Counted from the first letter of the stretch, positions 38,554 through 50,237 are shown. The stretch is 64,000 nucleotides of DNA from Aestuariirhabdus litorea (GCF_003864255.1 NZ_QWEZ01000001.1:1798001-1862000); one strand, 5' to 3'. Notes: generated by a model not told the origin, from the letters alone. Made by a program: numbers and translations.

Positions 38554-41500
38554 CTACTGGTAGCTGAGCGTGACCCGCTCCTTGCCGAACCGGTCCCGCA
38601 ACTCCTGCACCAGCTCATCACTGGGCTCAACGCGCCAGGGTTCCCCCAACCGCAGGGTGGCCCGGGCCTCGCTTGCGAGATACTGGATATGCACCGGTGT
38701 TGACCCCGGGTGTTCGCCAAACAGCTGTGCCAGTGAGTGCACAAATCCGTTACCACAACGGCTCTCGGGCAGCTCCAGCTGCAGGAAGCGGGCGTACTGC
38801 TGGCGCGCCTCCACCAGGCTCATGAGCCGCTTGGCACGCACTTTCAAGGCCCCGGAGTAATCGTCGAAGCTTACCTCCCCTTCGACAAACACGAGACTGT
38901 CTTTGGTGACCAGGTGCTGGTACTCCTCGTAACAGTCGGCAAACAGGGAGACCTCAATACGTCCGCTGCGGTCATCGAGGGTGATGAAGGCCATCTTGTC
39001 GCCCCGCTTGTTTTTCATCACCCGCGAGGCCACGATCAGCCCCGTCAGGTTCTGGCTTTCCCGGGCCGGCTTAAGGTCGTTGATGCGGTTACGGACGAAG
39101 TTGCGTAGCTCCCTCTCATATTCATCAATAGGGTGCCCGGTGAGGTAGATCCCCAGCGTATCCTTTTCCCCCTTGAGCCGCTCCTTGTCGGTCCATTCCC
39201 TCACCCCCATGAATTTGTCGTAAACATCGCTTTCGCCCACCGGCACCAGCTCGCCAAACAGGTCGCTGTGGCCGCTGTCGAGGCTCTTGCTGGACTGATC
39301 CGCTGCCTTGATCGCCTCCTCCATGGAAGCAAGCAGGATCGCCCGTAGCTGGCCCAGGCTCAGCTCGCCCCTGGGCGCCAGCTTGTCCATGGCACCGGAG
39401 CGGATCAACGCCTCCAGCACCCGCTTGTTGAGTTTCTTGCCCCCCAGGCGTGCGCAGAAATCGAACAGGTCGACAAAGGTGCCCCCCTGCCGGCGGGCCT
39501 CCTGGATCGCCTCGATGGGACCTTCGCCCACCCCCTTGATGGCCCCCAGGCCGTAGACGATCTCCTGCTGCTCATTGACCGTGAAGCGGAACTCACTACC
39601 GTTCACATCTGGCGGCACGATCACCAGCTTCATTTCCCGACACTCTTCGATCAGTGTCACGATCTTGTCGGTGTTCTGCATATCCGCCGTCAACACCGCC
39701 GCCATAAAGGGAGCCGGGTAGTGGGCCTTCAGCCACAGGGTCTGGAAAGAGACCAGGGCGTAGGCAGCGGAGTGAGATTTGTTGAAGCCGTAACCGGCGA
39801 ATTTCTCCATCAGGTCGAAGATAGGACCCGATAACCCCTCGTCGATGCCGCGTTTGCTGGCCCCCTCCATAAAGAGCACCCGTTGCTTGGCCATCTCCTC
39901 CGGTTTTTTCTTGCCCATCGCCCGCCGCAGCAGGTCGGCACCGCCCAGGGTAAAGCCTGCCATCACCTGGGCGATCTGCATTACCTGCTCCTGGTAGAGG
40001 ATGATACCGTAGGTCGGCTGCAGCACCGGGATCAGGTCGTCGTGCTGGTAGTCGGGGTGGGGAAAGGAGAGCTTTTCGCGCCCGTGCTTACGGTTGATAA
40101 AGTCGTCCACCATGCCCGACCCCAGTGGGCCGGGTCGGAACAGCGCCACCAGTGCAATGATGTCCTCGAAGTTACTCGGCTGCAGGCGCTTGATGAGGTC
40201 CTTCATACCGCGCGACTCCAGCTGGAAGACGGCGGTGGTTTCGGCACGCTTGAGCAGTTCGAAGGAGGCCTTGTCTTCCAGATCGATCTGCATGATATCC
40301 AGTGGCGGCTCGTTGCTGAGGGCGCGCACCTTGTTGACCGTGTCCAGCGCCCAGTTGACGATGGTGAGGGTCCTGAGACCAAGGAAGTCAAACTTCACCA
40401 GCCCCGCCGACTCCACGTCGTTCTTGTCGTACTGGGTGACCAGGCCGTGGCCCTGCTCGTCGCAGTAGAGGGGGGCAAAGTCGGTCAGCTTGGAGGGGGC
40501 GATCACCACCCCGCCGGCGTGCTTACCGACGTTACGGGTGACCCCCTCCAGCTTGAGGGCCATCTCCCAGATCTCCCCCGCCTGCTCGTCGGTCTCGATG
40601 AACTCCTTGAGGGTCTCCTCCTGCTCGATCGCCTTGCTGAGGGTCATGCCCACCTCGAAGGGGATCATCTTGGACAGCTTGTCGGCCAGACCGTAGGACT
40701 TGCCCTGCACCCGCGCCACGTCACGCACCACCGCCTTGGCCGCCATGGTACCGAAAGTGATGATCTGGGAAACCGCATCGCGACCGTAGGTCTGGGCCAC
40801 GTAGTCGATCACCCGGTCACGACCATCCATGCAGAAGTCGACGTCGAAGTCGGGCATCGATACCCGCTCCGGGTTAAGGAAGCGCTCAAACAGCAGGTCG
40901 TAGGGTATCGGGTCCAGGTCGGTGATCTCGAGGGCGTAGGCCACCAGGGAGCCGGCACCGGAGCCCCGCCCCGGCCCCACCGGGATATCGTTGGCCTTGG
41001 ACCAGCGGATAAAGTCCATCACGATCAGGAAGTAACCGGGGAACCCCATCTGGATGATGATATCGAGTTCAAACTTCAGGCGGTCGTAGTAGAGTTTGCG
41101 CTTGGCTTCGACCTCGGCCGCATCCAGCCCTTCCAGCACCGGCTTGAGACGCATCTCCAGCCCGTCCGCACTGGCCTTGCGGAAGAAGTCGTCCATGGTC
41201 ATGCCGTCGGGTACGGGATAGTCCGGCAGGAAGTAGGTTCCCAACTGCACCTCCACGGTACAGCGGCGGGCGATCTCGACACTGTTCTCCAGCGCCTCGG
41301 GCAGATCCGAGAAGAGCTCGGCCATCTCTTCGGGGGATTTAAGGTACTGCTCTTCGCTGTAGAGCCGGGGCCGGCGAGGGTCATCCAGCGCCCGCCCCTC
41401 ACCGATGCAAACCCGGGTTTCATGGGCCTCGTAATCCTCCTTGTCGAGGAACATCACATCGTTGGTCGCCACCACCGGGCAGCCCGCGCGCTCAGCCAGG

Positions 41501-42057
41501 GCCACCGCCTGGTGCAGGTGATTTTCATCCCCGCTGCGCGAGGTGCGCTGCACCTCCAGATAGAAGCGATCGCCAAACACAGAGCGCCACTCCTCCAGCA
41601 GCTGACGTGCCTGTTCCGGGTGGCCCGCCAGAAGGGTCTGGCCAATCTCTCCCTGACGCGCACCGCACAGGGCAATCAACCCCTCGGCTGCCTGCTTGAC
41701 CCACTCCCGCTGCACGATCGCCACCCCCTGTTTTTGGCCATGCTGGAAGCCCCGAGAGATCAGCTCAGTGAGGTTGCGATAGCCGGTAGCGTTGACGATC
41801 AACAGCAGCATCCGGGTAGGGGGCAGGCTGGGATCCAGGTTTTCCACCCACAGGTCTGCCCCGCAGATCGGCTTGAGGCCTGCGCCCATGGCTGCGGTGT
41901 AGAACTTGACCAGCGCGAAGAGGTTGGACTGGTCGGTCACCGCTACCGCCGGCATCCCTTTGGCGGCAACCGCTCCCAGCAAGGGCTTGAGACGAACCAG
42001 GCCATCGACCAGTGAGTACTCGGTGTGCAGGCGAAGATGAACAAACTGTGCGGACAT
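38554..42057 (-). CDS. dnaE: DNA polymerase III subunit alpha
   Basis: The replicative polymerase catalytic subunit, 1167 residues (E. coli 1160). The PHP domain covers about 1-275 ([12 protein letters not shown] start). The palm has [16 protein letters not shown] and the catalytic aspartates Asp405 and Asp407 in PDFDVDFC. The thumb and fingers contain [10 protein letters not shown] and [19 protein letters not shown]. The helix-hairpin-helix, OB-fold ([26 protein letters not shown]) and C-terminal tau-binding region follow. It is the last gene before accA in the lpx-dnaE cluster. Its gap to the cluster is filled by rnhB and an opposite-strand transporter gene. Confidence 0.99.
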   Translation of the reverse strand: MSAQFVHLRLHTEYSLVDGLVRLKPLLGAVAAKGMPAVAVTDQSNLFALVKFYTAAMGAGLKPICGADLWVENLDPSLPPTRMLLLIVNATGYRNLTELISRGFQHGQKQGVAIVQREWVKQAAEGLIALCGARQGEIGQTLLAGHPEQARQLLEEWRSVFGDRFYLEVQRTSRSGDENHLHQAVALAERAGCPVVATNDVMFLDKEDYEAHETRVCIGEGRALDDPRRPRLYSEEQYLKSPEEMAELFSDLPEALENSVEIARRCTVEVQLGTYFLPDYPVPDGMTMDDFFRKASADGLEMRLKPVLEGLDAAEVEAKRKLYYDRLKFELDIIIQMGFPGYFLIVMDFIRWSKANDIPVGPGRGSGAGSLVAYALEITDLDPIPYDLLFERFLNPERVSMPDFDVDFCMDGRDRVIDYVAQTYGRDAVSQIITFGTMAAKAVVRDVARVQGKSYGLADKLSKMIPFEVGMTLSKAIEQEETLKEFIETDEQAGEIWEMALKLEGVTRNVGKHAGGVVIAPSKLTDFAPLYCDEQGHGLVTQYDKNDVESAGLVKFDFLGLRTLTIVNWALDTVNKVRALSNEPPLDIMQIDLEDKASFELLKRAETTAVFQLESRGMKDLIKRLQPSNFEDIIALVALFRPGPLGSGMVDDFINRKHGREKLSFPHPDYQHDDLIPVLQPTYGIILYQEQVMQIAQVMAGFTLGGADLLRRAMGKKKPEEMAKQRVLFMEGASKRGIDEGLSGPIFDLMEKFAGYGFNKSHSAAYALVSFQTLWLKAHYPAPFMAAVLTADMQNTDKIVTLIEECREMKLVIVPPDVNGSEFRFTVNEQQEIVYGLGAIKGVGEGPIEAIQEARRQGGTFVDLFDFCARLGGKKLNKRVLEALIRSGAMDKLAPRGELSLGQLRAILLASMEEAIKAADQSSKSLDSGHSDLFGELVPVGESDVYDKFMGVREWTDKERLKGEKDTLGIYLTGHPIDEYERELRNFVRNRINDLKPARESQNLTGLIVASRVMKNKRGDKMAFITLDDRSGRIEVSLFADCYEEYQHLVTKDSLVFVEGEVSFDDYSGALKVRAKRLMSLVEARQQYARFLQLELPESRCGNGFVHSLAQLFGEHPGSTPVHIQYLASEARATLRLGEPWRVEPSDELVQELRDRFGKERVTLSYQ

Positions 42058-42217
42058 AGGGATAGACTACCGATTTGGGGAGGCTCATCTTAGCAGTACA
42101 CAAGGCAATGGTTAACCGCTAGAATGGCCCCTCATTTGATATCTTACCCCATGGCAGGATGCTGTATTTCCGGGAGCCCCATCAGGACCGCCGATATTGC
42201 ATCCTTTTACTTTACCC

Positions 42218-43054
42218 ATGCCCTACCCCTACCCCCTTTTCCGTCTCCTGCTGCTGCTTGGCATCGCCGCCCTGGGCAACCGCGCCCTGGCCTCCGACGA
42301 CGCCTGCCACACCCTCCACTTCAGCGGTAACGCCGAGTACCCCCCGATTCTCTGGCAGGACCCCAATAACCCGGGGAAGCTGATGGGGGTCGCCGTCGAG
42401 GTGTTGCGCAGGGCTCTTGAGCCGCTTCAGGTGAAACTCGACGCCCGTTACGAAGGCCCCTGGTCCAGAGCCCAGAAGAAGGCCCGGGAGGGAGAGATCG
42501 ACGGTTTGGCGGGCGCCTTCTACACCGACCCCCGCACCCATTACCTCGATTACATCGAGCCCGCACTGCTGAAGATCCCCAGTGTCATCTTTATCCCCTG
42601 GGACAGCCCGATGCTTGAAAAAACCGGCGGCTCCCTGACCCACTGGGACCAGCTCAAAAGCTGGCGCGGCGTCACCCTGATCAACAACAGCTTTGGCCAG
42701 GAGTTTGACCAGTATGCGGCGCGGGAGCTGGATATCCAGACCGTGCGTTCCGTTACCCTGGCTTTTAAGACCCTGCTGGCCGGACGCTCCGACTACCTGA
42801 TCTACGAACTGCAGCCCGGCCTCTCCTACAGCGATGCGATGGGCATCGGCTCTCAGGTTCGATTCCTCGCCCCCGAGATCAACTCCGAGCCACTCTATTA
42901 CACGCTGGCCAAGGGCTCAGCATGCAACAGCGCCGAGGTGAAACAGCAGATCAGCCAGTTCCTGCGCAGTGGAATCAGCGCGCAGGAGATTGAGGAGATT
43001 ACCAGCCGCTACCGGCAGCAGTGGCGACAGCAGGTCAAGCGTCAAAGCTACTGA
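42218..43054 (+). CDS. Periplasmic solute-binding protein (SBP_bac_3 family)
   Basis: From the ATG used it has 278 residues, with an N-terminal signal peptide (LFRLLLLLGIAALGNRALA, cleavage before SDDACHT). The rest fits the bacterial extracellular solute-binding family 3. NAEYPPILWQDPNNPGKLMGVAVEVLRRAL contains the usual opening, and GEIDGLAGAFYTDPRTHYLDYIEPALL the hinge region. A TTG 7 codons upstream has a better-placed AGGA and could be the true start. No permease or ATPase gene is nearby, so it may be an orphan receptor-like binder. The ligand is unknown. Its stop codon abuts the rnhB stop on the other strand. Confidence 0.85.
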   Translation: MPYPYPLFRLLLLLGIAALGNRALASDDACHTLHFSGNAEYPPILWQDPNNPGKLMGVAVEVLRRALEPLQVKLDARYEGPWSRAQKKAREGEIDGLAGAFYTDPRTHYLDYIEPALLKIPSVIFIPWDSPMLEKTGGSLTHWDQLKSWRGVTLINNSFGQEFDQYAARELDIQTVRSVTLAFKTLLAGRSDYLIYELQPGLSYSDAMGIGSQVRFLAPEINSEPLYYTLAKGSACNSAEVKQQISQFLRSGISAQEIEEITSRYRQQWRQQVKRQSY

Positions 43055-43669
43055 CTAAGCCAACCCCTGGGCCTCAAGGCAGCGCCGAACCGGCGCAAAG
43101 GAGCGCCGATGGCTATCGGTCACCCCGAGCCGCTGCAGCGCCTCCAGGTGGACCGCCGTGGGATATCCCTTGTGGCGGGCTATGCCGTAACCGGGGTAAC
43201 GACGATCCAGCTCCAGCATCTCCCGGTCCCGGGTCACCTTGGCCAGAATTGACGCGGCGGAGATCTCCGCGACCCGACCATCCCCCTGCACCACCGCCTG
43301 CGCCTCACAGGGCAGTTTAGGGCAACGATTACCGTCAATCAGCGCCAGCTGGGGGGCGATGCCAAGACCTGCCACGGCGCGCTGCATCGCCAGCAGGGTA
43401 GCCTGCAGTATATTCAGGCGATCAATCTCCTCCACCGAGGCCCTGGCGATACTCCAGGCCAGGGCGCGCTCCTGAATCAACTCAAACAGCACTTCACGTC
43501 GCTTCTCGGTCAGTTTCTTGGAGTCGTTCAACCCCTCAATGGGGCACTCAGGGTCCAGAATAACAGCCGCGGTCACCACATCCCCACATAGGGGACCCCG
43601 CCCCACTTCATCAACACCGGCCACCAGGCGGTGTTGATCGGAGCTGCTTTCAAACAGTGAAAACTGCAT
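43055..43669 (-). CDS. rnhB: Ribonuclease HII
   Basis: Cleaves RNA in RNA-DNA hybrids and single ribonucleotides in DNA. It has 204 residues. The catalytic carboxylates are Asp20 and Glu21 ([14 protein letters not shown]), Asp112 (LIDGNRCP) and the downstream Asp in [11 protein letters not shown]. It is 2 bp past the lpxB stop, as in E. coli. The stop codon touches the convergent solute-binding protein gene, leaving no room for a terminator. Confidence 0.97.
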   Translation of the reverse strand: MQFSLFESSSDQHRLVAGVDEVGRGPLCGDVVTAAVILDPECPIEGLNDSKKLTEKRREVLFELIQERALAWSIARASVEEIDRLNILQATLLAMQRAVAGLGIAPQLALIDGNRCPKLPCEAQAVVQGDGRVAEISAASILAKVTRDREMLELDRRYPGYGIARHKGYPTAVHLEALQRLGVTDSHRRSFAPVRRCLEAQGLA

Positions 43670-43671
43670 CC

Positions 43672-44844
43672 CTAGCCCTTTACCAAACCCAGTACTGCCT
43701 CGGCGGCCAGGTTACTGGCGTCGCGGGAGAGCAGCTCATGGATACGGCGATATTCCGGTAACAGTTCATCGGCCCGCTGCAAGCTCACCAGCAATGCATC
43801 CGCCAGAGCTTCGGGGGTCGCCGCGTCCTGGATCAGCTCGGGCACCAGCTCCCGCCCAGCCAGCAGGTTGGGTAGGGAAAGGTAGGGGATTTTCACCAGC
43901 CAGGAGGCGATCCGATAGGTGATGGGTGATACCCGATAGGCCACCACCATCGGTTTTTTGAGTAGAGTGGCCTCCAGGGTCGCGGTACCCGAAGCGATCA
44001 GAATACTGTCGGCAGCGGCCATCACCTCCCGCGAGTGCCCTTGTACCAGGGTGATATCCAGGTCCGGTGCCCAGTGCTGGCGCAGCGCCTCGATCTGTTG
44101 GAAGCGGGCCTCATTGACACAGGGGATCACAAAGCGAAAACGGCCTGCCGCGGCACATCGCTGCGCAGCCTGGAAAAACAGGGGGGCCAGCAGGGCCACC
44201 TCACCCTGACGACTGCCCGGCAGCAGGGCGAGCAACGACTCCCCCTCCGCCACTTCAACCCCCAACTGCTGGCGGGCCTGCTGCGGGTCAGTCTCCATCG
44301 CGATGCTGTCCGCCAAAGGGTGGCCTACGAAGGTGACGGGGACATCATGCTCCCGGTAGAACTGCGCCTCAAAGGGCAACAGGCAGAGCATATGATCCAC
44401 GGAGCGGGCGATCTTGTGAATCCGCTTCTGGCGCCAGGCCCAGACCGAGGGGCTGACATAGTGGGCGGTTGGGATACCCGCCTGCTTGAGCTTGAGCTCA
44501 ACCGGCAGGGTAAAATCGGGGGCGTCGATACCAATAAAAAGATCCGGCGGATTATCCAGCATCGCCTGCACCAGGCGCTTGCGGATACCCAGCAATTCCC
44601 GTATCCGACCGAGGACCTCCACCAACCCCATCACCGACAGGCGCTCCATGGGAACCATCGAGCTGGCCCCCTCTGCCAGCATCAGGGGGCCGGCGATGCC
44701 CTCGAAACGGGCATTAGGGTAGCGGGTACGAATCGCCCGGATCAGCCCAGCCCCCAGAATATCACCGGAGGCTTCTCCCGCCGCGATACCCACCCGCAGG
44801 GGGCGGTCGGAGCTATGGGAAATCGAGGGGGAGGATGCGACCAT
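43672..44844 (-). CDS. lpxB: Lipid-A-disaccharide synthase
   Basis: Joins UDP-diacylglucosamine and lipid X to form the lipid A disaccharide at the inner membrane. An ATG giving 390 residues, [10 protein letters not shown], is used. The frame is open 50 codons upstream into lpxA sequence and is unlikely to be used. [17 protein letters not shown] is the family opening. [28 protein letters not shown] and [10 protein letters not shown] are other hallmarks. It lies 58 bp after lpxA. Confidence 0.96.
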   Translation of the reverse strand: MVASSPSISHSSDRPLRVGIAAGEASGDILGAGLIRAIRTRYPNARFEGIAGPLMLAEGASSMVPMERLSVMGLVEVLGRIRELLGIRKRLVQAMLDNPPDLFIGIDAPDFTLPVELKLKQAGIPTAHYVSPSVWAWRQKRIHKIARSVDHMLCLLPFEAQFYREHDVPVTFVGHPLADSIAMETDPQQARQQLGVEVAEGESLLALLPGSRQGEVALLAPLFFQAAQRCAAAGRFRFVIPCVNEARFQQIEALRQHWAPDLDITLVQGHSREVMAAADSILIASGTATLEATLLKKPMVVAYRVSPITYRIASWLVKIPYLSLPNLLAGRELVPELIQDAATPEALADALLVSLQRADELLPEYRRIHELLSRDASNLAAEAVLGLVKG

Positions 44845-44902
44845 GGCACGCCAATCCTTAACTGGACAGATAGCGGGAGGCCGGGTGCCCCCCGCTCGTG
44901 GG

Positions 44903-45709
44903 CTAGCGGACGATGCCGCGGGTGGAGTTCTGCAGGGACTCAATAAAGAGCTGCAGCTCAGGCTCGTGGTGATCCTGTGACCGCAGGCGCTCAAGGGCCT
45001 CTTCCAGGGTCAGCCCCTCCCGGTAAACGGTTTTGTAAGCCTTGCGAAGACTCTGCATCACCGGCTTGCTGTAACCGCGGCGCTTCATCCCCTCAAAGTT
45101 CATGCCGTTGGCCTTTGCCGGACTGCCGGCCGCCATCACGAAGGCGGGCACATCCTTGAAGATGGTGGAGCCACCGGCGCACATACTGTAGGCCCCGATG
45201 TGGCAAAACTGGTGCACACCGGTCATGCCCGAGAGGATCGCGCCATCCCCGACCTTGACGTGACCCGCTACCGAGGCGTTGTTGGCAAAGATGCAGCCGT
45301 TGCCGATGACGCAGTCGTGACCCACATGGGTGTAAGCCATAAAGAGGTTGTCGCTGCCAATGCGGGTAACGCCCTCATCCTGCACCGTACCCCGATGGAT
45401 AGTGCAGCACTCACGGAAAATATTGTTGTCACCCACCACCAGGCGCGTCGGCTCACCGGCGTACTTCTTATCCTGGCAATCCTCACCAATGGAGGCGAAC
45501 TGGAAAACCTGGTTGTTGCGACCCAGGGTAGTAGGTCCCTTGATGACTGCGTGGGAGCGGATAACCGTCCCTTCGCCAATCTCAACGTCGGCACCGATCA
45601 GGCTCCATGGCCCGATTTCAACATTGGCACCGATGCTGGCGCCGGGATCAACAATGGCCGAATCATGAATTCGCGCGCTGGGGTGAATACCCGCAGTGGT
45701 GTGGCTCAA
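44903..45709 (-). CDS. lpxA: Acyl-ACP--UDP-N-acetylglucosamine O-acyltransferase
   Basis: The first step of lipid A synthesis, a trimeric left-handed beta-helix enzyme. It has 268 residues. Hexapeptide repeats run from [12 protein letters not shown] to about 190, then the C-terminal helical domain ([26 protein letters not shown]) follows. The catalytic His lies in the [11 protein letters not shown] repeat. The start codon is TTG, overlapping the fabZ stop (TTGA) and backed by an AAGGAG site 8 bp upstream. Translation should depend on that of fabZ. Confidence 0.97.
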   Translation of the reverse strand: MSHTTAGIHPSARIHDSAIVDPGASIGANVEIGPWSLIGADVEIGEGTVIRSHAVIKGPTTLGRNNQVFQFASIGEDCQDKKYAGEPTRLVVGDNNIFRECCTIHRGTVQDEGVTRIGSDNLFMAYTHVGHDCVIGNGCIFANNASVAGHVKVGDGAILSGMTGVHQFCHIGAYSMCAGGSTIFKDVPAFVMAAGSPAKANGMNFEGMKRRGYSKPVMQSLRKAYKTVYREGLTLEEALERLRSQDHHEPELQLFIESLQNSTRGIVR

Positions 45710-46152
45710 GACCAGAGCTCCTTCTTTGCACAGATAATTTCAGCTGAGCTGACGACTTTACCATCAACCAGCGCCTTGCAGGAAAACTTCCAGATATCAC
45801 GCTTCTGGACGACAAACTCCGCCTCCAGGTCGAGGCGGTCCCCGGGTACAACAGGCTGCTTGAAGCGCACCTTGTCGGCTCCGGCAAAATAGTAGACCGT
45901 ACTATCCTCTTTCTTCTTGTTGCTCATCCTGAAGCCAAGAATACCCGCAGCCTGGGCCATCGCCTCGATAATGAGCACCCCCGGCATGATCGGATGATCG
46001 GGAAAATGGCCATTGAAGAACTCCTCGTTACCGCTGACGTTCTTGTAACAGCGGATTCGATTCGCTTCCAAATCCACATCGATTACCCGGTCAACCAGCA
46101 GGAAGGGGTAACGCTGGGGAAGGTATTCCTTAATCTTCTCAAGATTCATCAT
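45706..46152 (-). CDS. fabZ: 3-hydroxyacyl-ACP dehydratase FabZ
   Basis: Dehydrates beta-hydroxyacyl-ACP in fatty acid elongation. It has 148 residues, a hot-dog fold. His49 ([15 protein letters not shown]) and Glu63 ([11 protein letters not shown]) are the catalytic pair. It competes with LpxA and LpxD for hydroxyacyl-ACP, and lies between them here, the standard arrangement that balances membrane and LPS synthesis. Confidence 0.98.
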   Translation of the reverse strand: MMNLEKIKEYLPQRYPFLLVDRVIDVDLEANRIRCYKNVSGNEEFFNGHFPDHPIMPGVLIIEAMAQAAGILGFRMSNKKKEDSTVYYFAGADKVRFKQPVVPGDRLDLEAEFVVQKRDIWKFSCKALVDGKVVSSAEIICAKKELWS

Positions 46153-46204
46153 CTCTGATAGTCGCCTGCCTTAAGTGTTTTAAACGCCGATCCGATAACG
46201 GCGG

Positions 46205-47233
46205 TTAGTTGTCGCCACTATCGAGTCGCCTGAGTTGCCTGGCCATGTCGTCGAGCTGGCGGAAACGAACCGCCTGCTTGCGCCATTCCCGGGCCGGCAT
46301 CACCGAACCGGCACCGGACGCGTAAACCCCCGGCTCTGAAATCGATCGGCTCACCATACCCTGCCCCAGAATCTGCACATTGTCGGCAATAGTGAGGTGA
46401 CCGGCAAATCCCGCCTGACCCGCTATGATACAACCCTTACCAATTTTTGTACTACCCGATATTCCAACGCAGGAGGCGATCGCTGTCCCTTCACCGATCA
46501 CCACGTTATGGGCGATCTGGATCAGGTTATCCAGCTTGGCGCCGGCACAAATGACGGTATTGTCGAGGGCGCCACGGTCAATGGTGGTGTTAGAGCCAAT
46601 CTCCACGTCGTCGCCGATCACCACCCCACCAATCTGGGCAATCTTGTGCCAGCCACCGGGGCCCGGTGCCAGGCCAAAGCCATCCCCGCCGATCACTGCC
46701 CCACCCTGAATGATACAGCGCTTGCCGATGCTCACGCCGTGATAGACCACTACATTGGGGAACAGGTGACTGTTTTCCCCCACCGTGGAGTCAGCGCCGA
46801 CCACTACACCGGCGTCCAGCCGCACGCCGGCCTCGATACGGGCATTGGCCTCCACCACTACCCGGGCACCGATGGCCGCGCTGGAATCAACCTCAGCCGA
46901 GGGGTGCACCACGGCACTGGGGTGCACCCCAGCTTCGGCCTTCGGGCAGGGGTCGAACAGGTGGGAGAGCATGGCGTAGCCGAGGTAGGGGTTAGCCATG
47001 ATCAGGGCATTACCGGAAAACTGCTCCGCCCCCTTAGGGTTAAGGAGCACGGCTCCCGCCTCGGTGGTCGCCAGGTAACGGGCATAAGCGGGATTGGCCA
47101 GAAAGCTGAGTTGGTCCGACTGCGCGGACTGCAGGGTGGCAATGCCACTGATACGATATTGAGTGTCGCCCTTGACCTCGGCACCAATGTGGGATGCCAA
47201 CTCCTCCAGACTGTAACTGTTGTGCGCGTTCAT
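46205..47233 (-). CDS. lpxD: UDP-3-O-(3-hydroxyacyl)glucosamine N-acyltransferase
   Basis: The third step of lipid A synthesis. It has 342 residues. An N-terminal uridine-binding domain ([16 protein letters not shown] through [22 protein letters not shown]) precedes a long left-handed beta-helix. The catalytic His is in the [17 protein letters not shown] repeat. The C-terminal helix ([18 protein letters not shown]) is intact. It lies between skp and fabZ in the conserved cluster. Confidence 0.98.
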   Translation of the reverse strand: MNAHNSYSLEELASHIGAEVKGDTQYRISGIATLQSAQSDQLSFLANPAYARYLATTEAGAVLLNPKGAEQFSGNALIMANPYLGYAMLSHLFDPCPKAEAGVHPSAVVHPSAEVDSSAAIGARVVVEANARIEAGVRLDAGVVVGADSTVGENSHLFPNVVVYHGVSIGKRCIIQGGAVIGGDGFGLAPGPGGWHKIAQIGGVVIGDDVEIGSNTTIDRGALDNTVICAGAKLDNLIQIAHNVVIGEGTAIASCVGISGSTKIGKGCIIAGQAGFAGHLTIADNVQILGQGMVSRSISEPGVYASGAGSVMPAREWRKQAVRFRQLDDMARQLRRLDSGDN

Positions 47234-47347
47234 CTTACCCTCGTCTACCCCACCCTCTTTTCCCGGTTCTGCGCCCTACGGCAGCAGAAAAGGGGACCGA
47301 AGCCCCCCGCTATATCACTCTCACTGGCCTGGCGCCGGAGAGTGAGG

Positions 47348-47854
47348 TTAACTGCCTTTATTCAGCTTCTGAATCACCTGGGTGGTGATGTCGATGGCCG
47401 GGCTCACAAAGACTACGCCATTGCGCTCCAATACCAGGTCGTAGCCTCCCTCTTTCACCACCGCTTGAATCGCCTGATCCAACTTGGGGCGCAGTGCCTC
47501 GATCTCTGAACGGTCGGATTGCGCCTTTTCGCTTTGCAGCTGCTTGGACTTGTACTCAAAGTCCTGGGCCTTACGCTGCAGTTCCATCTCCAGCTCCTTC
47601 TTCTCGCTCTCGCTCATGGCCGCCGCATCACGTTCATACTTGGCCTGCAGGCGCTTGCCCTCCTCTTCAAGCTTTTTCAGCTCGTTGACCTGGGCACCAA
47701 AGCGATCTTCGGCACGCTTGGCGTAGGCCTTGGCTGCATCGGACTCAATCAGGGCCATCTGATAGTTCACGACCGCAATCTTGGTGTCGGCCTGCGCGGC
47801 AAGACCGGTTGCCAGGCCCAGCGCCAGTACTACCAGCTGTACACATCTGTTCAT
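47348..47854 (-). CDS. skp: Periplasmic chaperone Skp/OmpH
   Basis: A trimeric jellyfish-shaped chaperone that holds unfolded outer-membrane proteins. It has 168 residues. The signal peptide ends near AAQA-DTKIAVVN. Long charged alpha-helical arms (about 50-115, rich in Lys and Glu) form coiled coils. The ends complete the trimer body (VLERNGVVFVSPAIDITTQVI). It lies 61 bp downstream of bamA, where its client acceptor is encoded. Confidence 0.96.
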   Translation of the reverse strand: MNRCVQLVVLALGLATGLAAQADTKIAVVNYQMALIESDAAKAYAKRAEDRFGAQVNELKKLEEEGKRLQAKYERDAAAMSESEKKELEMELQRKAQDFEYKSKQLQSEKAQSDRSEIEALRPKLDQAIQAVVKEGGYDLVLERNGVVFVSPAIDITTQVIQKLNKGS

Positions 47855-47915
47855 AGAGACTCCTGCTGTATTGTATTCACTTGTTAAGAGATTTGGTGCC
47901 GATCCTCAGACCCGC

Positions 47916-50237
47916 TTAAAAACTTTGACCCAGCGCGAACTGGAACACTTCGGTGTCGTCACCCGACTCATCCTTGATCGGCGTAGCCAGGGTAAAGCTC
48001 AAGGGACCCATCGCTGTGATCCAGGTCAGCCCCAGGCCGGCTGCCATACGCAGCTCGGAAAACTTCACGTTGGAGCAGTTTGAAATCACTGAGCTGCGTT
48101 CGCAGTCGTCCGAGAAGGCGTTACCGGCATCCACAAAGAAGACGGTCCGCAGCGAACGCTGGTCTTTGATAAATGGCAGCGGGAACAATACCTGTGCCGT
48201 GGTTTCCACCAGAATATTACCACCGATTGAGTCCTGGCTACCATCGGTGGAGAGCGCTTTGGGACCAAGGCTATTATCGGAGAAACCACGTACCGAACCA
48301 AAGCCGCCCGCATAATAGTTCTCGAAGAAGGGCATCACATTGGTGTCCCCGTAGGCGTCGGCATAGCCCAGGTTCGCCTTAAGGTTGAGGGTCAGCTTCC
48401 GGGTCAGGGGGAAGAAGATCTGACCGCTGTAGTTGAGCTTGTAGTAGCTGGTGTCACTGCCCGGCACCGCCACCTGGGCCGACAAGGAGTTGAAGTTACC
48501 GCGGGTTGGCAGCAGGCCATGGTTCAGGGTCGAGCGGGTCCAGGAGATCCCGGCCTTCCAGTTCAGGTAGTTGGAACCTTCGGAATCGACAAACTCATCC
48601 ACCACGAAAGCGGGACTGCTGCCGGTTTTAATGTGCAGCTTTTCAGGGCCGAAACTGAACCCCAGTCGAGTAATCTCGTTGATGGGGTAACCAAATCGTA
48701 CCGAGCCCCCTATCGAGTCGGTGGAGTAGTTGGAGATATCCGTACTGTCATAGTCGGTGGTTCGGTAAAAGACATTGAAGCCGCGACTGACCCCATCGAC
48801 GGTATAGTAGGGGTTGAGGTAGCCGAAGCTGTAGACTTTCTGGAACTCGCTGGTGTTGAGGCCCAAATTGACCTGATTACCGGAACCCAGGAAGTTGTTC
48901 TGCTGCACGTTGGCTCCCAGAATGAGGCCACTGCCGGTGGAAAAGCCGACACTGGCAGAGACGCTACCGGAGGCCTGTTCCTCAACACTGTAGTCGACAT
49001 CAATCTGGTCACTGCTACCGGGGACAGTAGGCGTCTCCACGTTGACCTCTTTGAAGAAGCCGAGACGGTCGAGCCGCATCTTGGACTGTTCGATGTTGAA
49101 CGTGGAAGCCCAGGCGCCCTCCATCTGGCGCATCTCACGGCGCAATACTTCATCCTGGGTCTTGGTGTTGCCGATAAAGGAGATACGGCGTACGTAAGCG
49201 CGCTTACCCGGATCGACAAAGAAGGTGACCTCTACGGTATTTTCCTCCTCGTTTGGCTGGGGAATGCCCTGCACGTTGGCAAAGGTATAACCCTCATTAC
49301 CCAGGCGGCGAGTAATCAACTCTTCGGTGGAGGTCATCACCTGATGGGAAAAAGTCTGTCCCGCCTTGACCTGAAGCAGGCTTCGCATCTGCTCTTCGGG
49401 AATGATCAGGTCGCCCGCCAGCTTTACATCGGAGATCCGGTACAGCTCTCCCTCATTGACGTTAACGGTGATAAAAACGCGTTCCTTATCGGGCGCAATC
49501 GACACCTGTGTCGAGCTGATATTGAAGTTGAGGTAGCCGCGGTCCAGGTAATAGGAGCGCAAGCGTTCAAGGTCACCGGAGAGTTTCTCACGGGAATACT
49601 TATCGTCGCTGCTGTAAAACGAGAGCCAGTTGGTTTCCTTCAGCTCGAACAGGTCCAGCAGTTCCTCTTTATCGAAGACGCTGTTGCCCACAATATTGAC
49701 GTGGCTGATGGCTGCAACCGAGCCCTCCCCGACATTGATGGAGATGGCCACCCGGTTACGGGGCTGAGGCCTGACATCGGTGGTGATCTTGGCATCGTAA
49801 CGGCCCTGGGCAACGTACTGGCGCTGCAGTTCCATCTTGATCCCCTCCAGGGTAGCGCGCTGGAAGATCTCGCCTTCGGCTAACCCGGACTGCTTGAGTC
49901 CATCAAGCAGGGCCTGGGTCTCTATCGCCTTGTTACCGCTGATGGAGATACCGCTGATGGAGGGGCGCTCGACCACCGTCACCACCAGCACATCACCGTC
50001 GCGGTCCATGCGGATATCCTTGAAATATCCGGTCCGAAACAGCTGCCGTGTCGCCGCCGCTACGGTCACCCCATCGACTTCGTCGCCGACACTGATCGGT
50101 AGCGCATTAAAGGCATTACCGGCCGAAATTCGTTGCAATCCGTTAATACGGATATCGGAAACCAAAAAGGCTTGAGCCAGCCCGGCAAATGGCAGCAGCA
50201 GGGTGGCCAACAACAGCGTCAGCAAACTTCGTTTCAT
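47916..50237 (-). CDS. bamA: Outer membrane protein assembly factor BamA
   Basis: The core Omp85 beta-barrel of the BAM complex, inserting outer-membrane proteins. It has 773 residues. The signal peptide (LLTLLLATLLLPFAGLAQA) is followed by five POTRA repeats (about 24-420) and the 16-strand barrel. The substrate-loop VRGF motif is in GFGSVRGFSDNS. The C-terminal phenylalanine of the barrel signal (FALGQSF) is present. It lies between rseP and skp as in E. coli. The gene is probably under envelope-stress control in relatives. I do not see a certain sigma-E promoter in the 68-bp gap. Confidence 0.98.
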   Translation of the reverse strand: MKRSLLTLLLATLLLPFAGLAQAFLVSDIRINGLQRISAGNAFNALPISVGDEVDGVTVAAATRQLFRTGYFKDIRMDRDGDVLVVTVVERPSISGISISGNKAIETQALLDGLKQSGLAEGEIFQRATLEGIKMELQRQYVAQGRYDAKITTDVRPQPRNRVAISINVGEGSVAAISHVNIVGNSVFDKEELLDLFELKETNWLSFYSSDDKYSREKLSGDLERLRSYYLDRGYLNFNISSTQVSIAPDKERVFITVNVNEGELYRISDVKLAGDLIIPEEQMRSLLQVKAGQTFSHQVMTSTEELITRRLGNEGYTFANVQGIPQPNEEENTVEVTFFVDPGKRAYVRRISFIGNTKTQDEVLRREMRQMEGAWASTFNIEQSKMRLDRLGFFKEVNVETPTVPGSSDQIDVDYSVEEQASGSVSASVGFSTGSGLILGANVQQNNFLGSGNQVNLGLNTSEFQKVYSFGYLNPYYTVDGVSRGFNVFYRTTDYDSTDISNYSTDSIGGSVRFGYPINEITRLGFSFGPEKLHIKTGSSPAFVVDEFVDSEGSNYLNWKAGISWTRSTLNHGLLPTRGNFNSLSAQVAVPGSDTSYYKLNYSGQIFFPLTRKLTLNLKANLGYADAYGDTNVMPFFENYYAGGFGSVRGFSDNSLGPKALSTDGSQDSIGGNILVETTAQVLFPLPFIKDQRSLRTVFFVDAGNAFSDDCERSSVISNCSNVKFSELRMAAGLGLTWITAMGPLSFTLATPIKDESGDDTEVFQFALGQSF

